From: CAZCRE01 sp964501075
GTDB taxonomy: Archaea; Thermoproteota; Bathyarchaeia; Bathyarchaeales; Bathycorpusculaceae
Length of the DNA: 8,632 nucleotides
Direction: 5' to 3'
Assembly (NCBI GenBank): GCA_964501075.1
Contig: CAZCRE010000057.1
Coordinates: 1 to 8,632 of the forward strand
A model generated the notes under the pieces. It saw only the letters and a program-made list of their open reading frames with translations, was not told the DNA's origin and did no database searches. A program made the position numbers and the translations under genes. Of the stretch, positions 1 to 4,787 are shown piece after piece. Positions within the stretch are counted from its first letter, which is position 1, and every line of letters starts with the position of its first letter.

Positions 1-292
1 TCATATTTCCTTTGAACAAGTTGATGTAACCATTCTTGACTAGGATCGTGTCGCCATCTTTCACTTTTTCAATGTTGTCATCCCAAAGGGTTAGGTATAT
101 GCACCCTGTCTCATCACCTACCAATGCATCGCTTACTCTGTGGGCCGCTCCGTCTCTTCCTGCAGCGATATTTCTTAGTTCGCTTCTGGAAACGATTTTT
201 GCCAACACATTTACTGCCCTAGATTGAGGTGTCAGTTCGCCAACTTTAGCGTCTACTGGCTCTCGGTTTCCGGTAAATCCTTCAACTGCCAA
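1..292 (-). CDS. OB-fold single-stranded DNA-binding protein, C-terminus cut off by the window edge
   Basis: Reading the minus strand from a TTG at 290-292 gives 97 uninterrupted codons that leave the window at position 1. Residues about 28-97 read like the single OB fold of crenarchaeal/thaumarchaeal SSB or RPA-like proteins: VNVLAKIVSRSE (strand 1), AHRVSDALVGDETG (residues 50-63), YLTLWDD (66-72), and GYINLFKGN (88-96). In that family this fold coats single-stranded DNA during replication and repair. The TTG start is preferred because an in-frame TGA lies three codons upstream and an AAGGTG ribosome binding site (303-308) sits about 10 bases before it. No ATG occurs in this frame before the last visible codon. 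The first 20 or so residues look like a flexible leader. The family call rests on recalled motif similarity and the C-terminal tail is not visible, so a different nucleic-acid-binding OB protein remains possible. Confidence 0.72.
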   Translation of the reverse strand, partial: MAVEGFTGNREPVDAKVGELTPQSRAVNVLAKIVSRSELRNIAAGRDGAAHRVSDALVGDETGCIYLTLWDDNIEKVKDGDTILVKNGYINLFKGNM

Positions 293-302
293 TTTTTTTC
301 AA

Positions 303-349
303 CACCTTATTTTTTAACAACATAAAACACGGGCATTGACTCTTAAGGC
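303..349 (-). promoter_or_regulatory. Candidate promoter and ribosome binding site of the OB-fold gene
   Basis: On the minus strand AAGGTG (308-303) lies about 10 bases before the TTG start and supports that start. About 20-25 bases further upstream, CTTAAG (347-342) could be a TATA element; transcription would then begin near 318 and include the ribosome binding site. A second AT-rich element, TTTTATG at 327-321, is an alternative but would leave an almost absent leader. The ribosome site is fairly clear; the TATA choice is a guess. Confidence 0.35.
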
Positions 350-639
350 TTGCGGTAATGCGTCACATTATGCGTGTCCGTAGCGTCCTGCTGAGCTAGA
401 TCAGACAGAGCCTTCAGCTGAGGGAGCTTCTTGCAATTTGACGATTTGTGTCATGTACTAGCGCGTTGTAACAATATGGCACGTGTCATTATGTGGCCCT
501 TTGATGCGAATAAGTAAATTTCCCTTTCTAAACATTCAAAGAGCATTCGTATAACTGACGCTGACAACCCCGTGATTTCAATGTTAGCGCGCAGCGCACC
601 GAACGCTCAGAGGAAGTTCACCTGACGTCCGCCACTCTC
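309..639. other. Gene-poor stretch between the OB-fold and zinc-ribbon genes
   Basis: I see no tRNA, rRNA, repeat array or convincing gene here. The minus strand has one open frame from 606 to 451 (51 codons, ATG at 546 giving 31 residues), but it has no ribosome binding site and no family I recognise. A nested inverted repeat lies at 541-608. The hexamer ATGCGT occurs twice at 357-377, which is probably chance. Confidence 0.5.
541..608 (-). other. Nested stem-loop, possibly structured RNA in the 3' region of the zinc-ribbon gene
   Basis: The arms 541-549 (GAGCATTCG) and 600-608 (CGAACGCTC) form a 9-bp stem when read as minus-strand RNA, with one G-U pair; on the plus strand the same position is an A-C mismatch. 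Inside, 558-563 and 592-597 give a further 6 bp, again needing a G-U pair only on the minus strand, and 565-568 with 583-586 give 4 bp. The stem lies about 30 bases after the stop of the zinc-ribbon gene on the same strand. Seen directly: the complementarity. Inferred: any RNA role. Chance pairing cannot be excluded. Confidence 0.25.
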
Positions 640-885
640 TTAGGCCGTGGACAGAGACCAATGGAAGTGTTCATGCTTTTCTGTTTCGTCCTTTCCATGG
701 CTGTTCGTGTTGCCGGTTCGCCTAGCCCACATGTGGCTTTCATTATCAGCGTTCATGGTCGCAGGCTGTGGTTTATTTCTGCGTTTGCTGTAGCATTCTT
801 GGCAATAGATGGGTCTGTCTGCTGAAGGCTTGAAGGGGACGGTGCAGGATTTGCCGCATTCGGCGCATTTTGCGTCAAAGTTCAT
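640..885 (-). CDS. Small zinc-ribbon protein with CxxC-x17-CxxC motif
   Basis: This 81-residue protein begins with a compact metal site: CAEC at residues 7-10 and CQEC at 28-31, exactly 17 residues apart, with VPFKPSADRPIYC between them. That matches the CxxC-x17-CxxC domain family (TIGR04272), which is widespread in bacteria and archaea and has no firmly assigned role; zinc binding is expected from the four cysteines. An extra Cys14 lies in the loop. The remaining 40 or so residues are polar and look disordered, with His51, His63, His71, His73 and His75, which might bind metal. The ATG start is well supported by GAGGTGA at 895-901, nine bases upstream. It appears to be transcribed alone, toward the OB-fold gene about 350 bases away. 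Family call secure; function unknown. Confidence 0.8.
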   Translation of the reverse strand: MNFDAKCAECGKSCTVPFKPSADRPIYCQECYSKRRNKPQPATMNADNESHMWARRTGNTNSHGKDETEKHEHFHWSLSTA

Positions 886-1188
886 CTGTTGGATTCACCT
901 CTTTTCGCGATATAGCCACTATTTTTGTTCGGTTAGATCTACAGAATAGAGGTAACGCGCCAGCGTCAATCTATGAGATAGAGATAACCACCGTAGTGTT
1001 GTAAACCTCAGTATAAATTGCTTGTGGGCCTTCCAGTTTCTTCCTAGCTCACGAGTCGATTTGTCATAGTGAGTTCTTTCACAACCTAAATAGGCAGATA
1101 TGACACAGTACTACCATCATAGTCTATAGCATGTGCAGGTCATTTTGGAAAGGATACTATTGAAAACTGAAACGCGAGGTGATAAGGC
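886..1188. other. Intergenic stretch between the divergent zinc-ribbon and basic-peptide genes
   Basis: No gene or RNA is recognised here. It holds the GAGGTGA ribosome binding site of the zinc-ribbon gene (895-901, minus) and an AT-rich AAAAATAG (about 919-926, minus) that could be its TATA element. For the plus strand, CTAAATAG (1086-1093) and GTCTATAGC (1122-1130) are TATA-like, and the latter would place a start about 30 bases before the peptide gene. A 7-bp hairpin with a 16-base loop (1046-1052 with 1069-1075) is present but unremarkable. Confidence 0.4.
1176..1183 (+). promoter_or_regulatory. Near-perfect ribosome binding site of the 37-residue peptide gene
   Basis: GAGGTGAT matches the complement of the archaeal 16S rRNA 3' end over eight bases and ends five bases before the ATG at 1189. 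It is as strong as the sites of gcvPB and the zinc-ribbon gene, and it is the main reason to accept the short reading frame as a gene. Confidence 0.7.
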
Positions 1189-1302
1189 ATGAGTAGAGAA
1201 CAGAACTCTAGGAGAAAAGTCACCAGTAGCGCCCGCAGCGACAAAGCGAAGGGTCATCAAACTAGAAGAGCTCGTGGGGGAAAGAAACAGAAGAGAAGGT
1301 AA
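1189..1302 (+). CDS. Very basic 37-residue peptide, unknown function
   Basis: ATG to TAA encodes 37 residues starting MSREQNSRRKV and ending RARGGKKQKRR. Fifteen residues are Arg or Lys and only two are acidic, so the peptide is strongly cationic and probably disordered without a partner. No hydrophobic stretch is present, which argues against a membrane or secreted peptide; nucleic-acid or ribosome binding is the natural guess, but it is an inference from composition only. It does not look like the small basic ribosomal proteins I know (L41e, S30e). The eight-base ribosome binding site five bases upstream is the strongest evidence that it is translated. It stands alone, divergent from the zinc-ribbon gene. 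CTGCTAAGCAG (1315-1325), a small palindrome, follows the stop. Confidence 0.55.
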   Translation: MSREQNSRRKVTSSARSDKAKGHQTRRARGGKKQKRR

Positions 1303-1495
1303 AAAGCAAAGTGCCTGCTAAGCAGTTAAACCCGCCACAACATTCCGAATGATTTGAATACTGTTCTAATGAAAAACCAAGAAGGAGAGCGGAAACAGCG
1401 AAAAATGGAGACTGCGCGGGGGACATCATTCTTGGAGAAATTCCAGGGTCTACAACGCAAGAATCATATTCTAAAACAGGAATTGATGCTTCTTC

Positions 1496-2371
1496 TCATG
1501 TTTGATCTTTAAGCAAAGGTCCTTTTCTCTCTGCTTCATAAGGCAATCTGTTTGTTCTGAAGATCACTAGTCTATCATGAAATCCTGCCAAGTACGCTAG
1601 AACAAGCAGTTTTCCTTTTGCGGTCAAACTGTAAACTGGTATCATCATACCCAATTGCATGAGAGCTTTACTACCGATTTTGGTTCGAAGTATTCTCGAA
1701 GCACTCGCACAAGCAATATCAGCATTAGCGATATGCTCGACAGCAGCATCGTTCACGCAAGTATTGCAGACTGAGAAGACCAAAACATCTGCTTCAAGAT
1801 CAGTTTCAACTTCTCTTATTTCGGTTATTGCCTCCGATTGAAAGCCAGCCACGGTGACAGCAACCCGCTTGAAGCCTAATTCGATGGCACGTTCTACTCC
1901 TTCAACCTGATCAACACGGGCACTAATCTTGTCTAGAACAATGCCGCCCTCTTTTTCGATGTGCCCGATTGTTTCGTTGACAGGTGAAGTCTTGATTATT
2001 CCCGTTAATCGAGCCCCGATAGATTGCACAAGCCTTCCATCAGTAGCGATGACTGAACCCGCTCCCTCACAGACAACAACTGCACAGTCTATCAATCCTT
2101 TGTCAAGCCATACTTGCATCATTTCGGAAGCTCCGTACGCCACGACTGACCCAGAATTGAATGCGCGATCTCTGCAACAGAACCCATATCCCGCAATTTT
2201 CATTTCCACGCTTTTGCGCACTGATTCTTTGTCGATTTCTCTGGTTCCATAAAGTGATTCGTGCAGTGGACAATAATCAACTAGTGGTTCAGTTAAGACC
2301 TCCACGCCTTTCGTTGAAATCCGCACACGGGCGCCACAGCAGTAGATTTCATGCTCCCCTCTAACGTCCAT
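1496..2371 (-). CDS. mmp8: DUF2099 protein, putative methanogenesis marker protein 8
   Basis: The 291-residue protein matches the DUF2099 / methanogenesis marker 8 family (TIGR03275) along its length. Recognisable blocks are EPLVDYCPLHESLYG (residues 28-42), GFCCRDRAFNSGSVVAYGASE (from 63), DCAVVVCEGAGSVIATD (95-111), and IARVDQVEGVERAIELGFK in variant form (149-168). The family was defined as present in methanogens; its activity is unknown. Ten cysteines occur: 11, 12, 34, 65, 66, 96, 101, 202, 205 and 221, including two CC pairs and a CNTC, consistent with a metal or iron-sulfur site, though that is inference. There is no signal peptide or clear membrane segment. The ATG is supported by CAGGTGA (2381-2387) nine bases upstream. 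It follows the DUF59 gene by 43 bases on the same strand. In the 190 bases after its stop I see only T-rich patches that could end transcription. Confidence 0.85.
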   Translation of the reverse strand: MDVRGEHEIYCCGARVRISTKGVEVLTEPLVDYCPLHESLYGTREIDKESVRKSVEMKIAGYGFCCRDRAFNSGSVVAYGASEMMQVWLDKGLIDCAVVVCEGAGSVIATDGRLVQSIGARLTGIIKTSPVNETIGHIEKEGGIVLDKISARVDQVEGVERAIELGFKRVAVTVAGFQSEAITEIREVETDLEADVLVFSVCNTCVNDAAVEHIANADIACASASRILRTKIGSKALMQLGMMIPVYSLTAKGKLLVLAYLAGFHDRLVIFRTNRLPYEAERKGPLLKDQT

Positions 2372-2380
2372 TAGTATTCT

Positions 2381-2387
2381 TCACCTG
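2381..2387 (-). promoter_or_regulatory. Ribosome binding site of the mmp8 gene
   Basis: CAGGTGA on the minus strand lies nine bases before the ATG at 2371. Its presence argues against a leaderless message starting in the adjacent T tract, and so favours transcription from upstream through the DUF59 gene or from an unseen promoter. Confidence 0.6.
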
Positions 2388-2391
2388 CATT

Positions 2392-2413
2392 AAAAAAAGA
2401 ATCGCGGACGCGA
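2392..2413 (-). terminator. Short hairpin followed by a T tract after the DUF59 gene
   Basis: Read on the minus strand, TCGCGTCCGCGA (2413-2402) can fold into a 4-bp GC-rich stem with a 4-base loop and is followed at once by TTCTTTTTTT (2401-2392). It starts two bases after the DUF59 stop codon. Archaeal transcription ends mainly at T-rich tracts, with hairpins optional, so this could end or attenuate the DUF59 message before mmp8. The stem is short and read-through is likely. Confidence 0.45.
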
Positions 2414-2414
2414 G

Positions 2415-2708
2415 TTACTGTGCTTCTTTGTTTGTCATATCATTGATTTGCTGTTCCATCGTGTGACCGCGACAGTAAATCAAAGCTTTCTTAACTCCGG
2501 CAACCTTCATTGCCGCGTTTTTGATGTCAGCTGCTAGCTTGAATGCTATGGGACAAAACGGGCTGGATGGCACAAACTCCACCTTCAGCACGCCCGTTTC
2601 TTCTTCTTTAACGTTCGTTATCATCTGCATTTCGGCAAAAGTCATGCCTGTTTCAGGGTCGACCACTTGTCCTACAGCTTCGCGAACCTTATCTTCTAGC
2701 TCCGTCAA
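2415..2708 (-). CDS. MIP18/DUF59-family iron-sulfur cluster assembly protein
   Basis: This 97-residue protein is a single MIP18 (DUF59) domain, the fold of SufT, PaaD and eukaryotic MIP18/FAM96, which help insert or carry Fe-S clusters in the cytosol. Visible signatures are VVDPETGMTFAEM (residues 15-27), LKVEFVPSSPFCPIAF (41-56) with the conserved Cys52, and AGVKKALIYCRGHTMEQQIN (70-89). The domain fills the protein, as is usual for stand-alone members. The start is a TTG: an in-frame TGA lies two codons upstream, and a GTGA lies about seven bases before it. It is divergent from the HIT gene and is followed by mmp8 43 bases later, suggesting, without proof, that the Cys-rich Mmp8 protein is a client. 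Confidence 0.85.
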   Translation of the reverse strand: MTELEDKVREAVGQVVDPETGMTFAEMQMITNVKEEETGVLKVEFVPSSPFCPIAFKLAADIKNAAMKVAGVKKALIYCRGHTMEQQINDMTNKEAQ

Positions 2709-2754
2709 AGTGTTTCACGCTCAATGATTTGCATACGTTAGAAGCGAAGGCATC

Positions 2755-2763
2755 ATATATAAT
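2755..2763. promoter_or_regulatory. Shared TATA element between the divergent DUF59 and HIT genes
   Basis: ATATATAAT lies almost exactly midway in the gap between the two starts. A CGAAGG directly before it on the plus side (2745-2750) resembles a BRE. With the usual 25-28-base distance, plus transcription would start near 2785 and minus transcription near 2732, leaving leaders of about 25-30 bases on both sides. The plus-strand start prediction excludes the far-upstream TTG at 2781 as the HIT start. Confidence 0.5.
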
Positions 2764-2813
2764 TGTTGCATGAAGCTTAGTTGAATAATCCTGATAGGTG
2801 GATGATTGGCACA

Positions 2814-3230
2814 ATGACAGACAAGAACTGCCCATTCTGCAAAATACTGAAGGGGGAACTTCCATCGAGTCGCATCTACGAAGACGAAAATACATTAGCT
2901 TTCCTAGACATCTGGCCGCAGAGTGACGGGCATACGCTTGTGATACTCAAGAAGCACTATGAGTACATATATGATGTTCCAGACGAAGAAGTCGCGGACT
3001 TGTACAAGGTGGTCAAGAAGGTTGCGCGTGCAGTGAAGAAGAGCATTAACGCAGGCGGAGTAAGCATAACCCAACACAATGAAAGCGCTGCAGGCCAGGA
3101 TGTTTTCCACGTTCACGTCCATGTCATTCCCAGATACGAAGGACAAAGACTACGTAGAATCGAAGAAATCCAAGAAGCAACCAGAGCGAAACTTGATGAA
3201 ATCGCCAAAATGATGAGACAATTTATCTAG
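2814..3230 (+). CDS. HIT-family nucleotide hydrolase/transferase
   Basis: This 138-residue protein has the full layout of a HIT (histidine triad) protein of the HINT branch. CPFC (residues 6-9) is the N-terminal zinc-type pair, LAFLDIWPQSDGHTLVI (28-44) is the family's nucleotide-pocket region, and ESAAGQDVFHVHVHVIPRY (90-108) carries the triad His99, His101 and His103. By analogy with HINT1 the middle histidine is the nucleophile that attacks phosphoramidate or phosphate-ester nucleotides such as AMP derivatives; the natural substrate is not predictable. The frame is open from a TTG at 2781, but the promoter and homology to typical N-termini favour ATG 2814; ATG 2802 is possible. AGGTGG (2796-2801) lies 12 bases before 2814. 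It converges on gcvPB with a 25-base gap. Confidence 0.9.
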   Translation: MTDKNCPFCKILKGELPSSRIYEDENTLAFLDIWPQSDGHTLVILKKHYEYIYDVPDEEVADLYKVVKKVARAVKKSINAGGVSITQHNESAAGQDVFHVHVHVIPRYEGQRLRRIEEIQEATRAKLDEIAKMMRQFI

Positions 3231-3255
3231 GCTATTATTTGCCAACGCCACGACG

Positions 3256-4776
3256 TCATTGCTTCCTCTTCCGGTACATGCCCCAACTCAACGTCATCGT
3301 CCTAGGATGTGAAGCTTTGACCTCATCCAATCTTGAAACTGCAGTGTTCTGTGGTGCCTTCATGACAACCTCAGGATTCCCATAAGCTTCATCGCTGATC
3401 TCTTGCATCACCTCAGCAAATTGATCGAGAGCTTCCTTCTCAAACGACTCAGTTGGCTCAATCATCAACGCTTCGTCAACGATGAGAGGGAAATATGTCG
3501 TCGGTGAGTGCATTCCATAATCGAGGAGTCTCTTAGAGATATTCAATGCAGATACGCCGGTTTCATTTTTCAAGAGCTTTGCACTGAACACACACTCATG
3601 CTTTCTTGGTTTTGCACCGTCATATGCAAGTGTCAATCCTCTGACTTTTTTTAGCTTCTTGACAAGGTAGTTAGCATTCAACACTGAAATCTCAGCAGCC
3701 TCTTCCAGCCCTTCACGACCCAGACTCAGAATGTAGGAATACGCACGCAGCAAGACAGCAACATTTCCATAGAAGCCCTTTATCTTGCCCATGCTGTCAG
3801 GTCTCTCGTAACTCAAATGATATTGCTCGCCATCAAAAGTCACATAGGGGACAGGCAAAAACTTGGCCAAGTTCTCACAGACCCCTACGGGACCAGCGCC
3901 TGGGCCGCCGCCGCCATGAGGCGTGCCGAAAGTCTTGTGAATGTTTATGTGCACAATGTCGAAGCCCATGTCGCCAGGTCTGACTTTGCACAGTAACGGG
4001 TTCAGATTCGCGCCGTCATAATAGAGAAGCCCACCAGCTTCATGAACGATCTCTGCCATTTCACCGATGTTTTTCTCAAAAATCCCGAGAGTATTAGGGT
4101 TCGTAAGCATGAGACCGGCAGTTCGTCCGGAAACAGCGTTCTTCAAGGCTTCAATGTCCACGCAGCCATCGCTCCCAGACGGCACCACGACGACGTTGAA
4201 GCCAGCCATATTCGCGCTTGCTGGATTCGTGCCATGAGCCGAGTCTGGAACAATTATTTCGCATCGTTTCTCGCCGTTGCCTTCGTATTTGTGATGGGCA
4301 CGCATAAGCAGAGTCCCCAAGAACTCCCCGTGTGCCCCTGCTGCTGGATGCAAGCAAACCTCATGGGTTCCAGTTATTTCAGCGAGCCAGCGCTCCAGTT
4401 TGTACAGGATTTCGAGAATGCCCTGAATGGTCTTTTCGTCTTGGTAAGGATTTAGCATGGCCAGATTTGGCAGGCTTGCGAGTTGCTCATCTATTTTCGG
4501 GTTATATTTCATTGTGCAGCTTCCAAGCGGATAGAAACCAGAGTCGACACCGTAGTTCATTTCAGACAAGCGAGTATAATGACGAACGACTTCGACTTCG
4601 GAAAGCTCAGGAAGTCCAAGTCTTCCTGTTCGCCGCATGTTTCCAGGAATAAGATCGTCTATTTCGCCGATGGCTCGCCTGATCTTCTGGTGGGCTTTCG
4701 GTGGAAAGTGCCCTCGTCTGCCTTTCTTCCCAAGGTCGAAGATCAGTTTTTCATTCCAGTTAGCTTGCTTGAACAT
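3256..4776 (-). CDS. gcvPB: Glycine dehydrogenase (decarboxylating) subunit 2, glycine cleavage P protein
   Basis: The 506-residue protein is the C-terminal-type half of the split P protein, which binds PLP, decarboxylates glycine and passes the aminomethyl group to lipoyl GcvH. Diagnostic blocks are YPLGSCTMKYNP (residues 82-93), HPAAGAHGE (143-151), VPDSAHGTNPASA (176-188), YYDGANLNP (252-260) with the PLP-contacting Asp254, and INIHKTFGTPHGGGGPGAGP (277-296), in which Lys281 is the Schiff-base lysine. The length is normal and no key residue is missing. The start is the ATG four bases after GAGGTGA, which overlaps the end of gcvPA, so the subunits are probably made in step by translational coupling. 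GcvH, GcvT and the L protein must be encoded elsewhere. Confidence 0.96.
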   Translation of the reverse strand: MFKQANWNEKLIFDLGKKGRRGHFPPKAHQKIRRAIGEIDDLIPGNMRRTGRLGLPELSEVEVVRHYTRLSEMNYGVDSGFYPLGSCTMKYNPKIDEQLASLPNLAMLNPYQDEKTIQGILEILYKLERWLAEITGTHEVCLHPAAGAHGEFLGTLLMRAHHKYEGNGEKRCEIIVPDSAHGTNPASANMAGFNVVVVPSGSDGCVDIEALKNAVSGRTAGLMLTNPNTLGIFEKNIGEMAEIVHEAGGLLYYDGANLNPLLCKVRPGDMGFDIVHINIHKTFGTPHGGGGPGAGPVGVCENLAKFLPVPYVTFDGEQYHLSYERPDSMGKIKGFYGNVAVLLRAYSYILSLGREGLEEAAEISVLNANYLVKKLKKVRGLTLAYDGAKPRKHECVFSAKLLKNETGVSALNISKRLLDYGMHSPTTYFPLIVDEALMIEPTESFEKEALDQFAEVMQEISDEAYGNPEVVMKAPQNTAVSRLDEVKASHPRTMTLSWGMYRKRKQ

Positions 4777-4780
4777 TCTT

Positions 4781-4787
4781 TCACCTC
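4781..4787 (-). promoter_or_regulatory. gcvPB ribosome binding site overlapping the gcvPA stop codon
   Basis: GAGGTGA on the minus strand ends four bases before the gcvPB ATG. Its last three bases are the TGA stop of gcvPA, so a ribosome finishing the first subunit stops on the initiation site of the second. This decides the gcvPB start. Confidence 0.8.

Noticed and set aside
451..606. Minus-strand open frame of 51 codons including a 31-residue ATG frame, possibly a gene remnant
   Set aside because: No ribosome binding site, no recognised family, and a length that chance can give. It also overlaps the nested stem region.
300..1188. tRNA or C/D-box RNA in the sparse left region
   Set aside because: No T-loop-like GTTCRA pattern with matching acceptor stem, and no paired C and D boxes at proper spacing, were found on either strand by eye.
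1267..1495. The mmp8 reading frame stays open for about 75 codons past its TGA, raising the idea of recoding (selenocysteine) or an eroded C-terminus
   Set aside because: The extension is rich in Ser, Phe and Pro, as expected from the antisense of purine-rich DNA, and it runs through the complement of the basic peptide gene. The family already ends near the TGA, so a normal stop is the better reading.
1369..1512. Plus-strand 47-codon frame (ATG 1369 to TAA 1512) after the basic peptide gene
   Set aside because: It has no ribosome binding site, unlike its neighbour, overlaps the 3' end of mmp8 by 17 bases, and its residues suggest translation of a purine-rich stretch. Conservation would be needed to revive it.
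2781..2813. Longer HIT protein starting at TTG 2781
   Set aside because: The predicted transcript start (about 2785) lies downstream of this codon, and the added residues do not resemble HIT N-termini; ATG 2814 is preferred.
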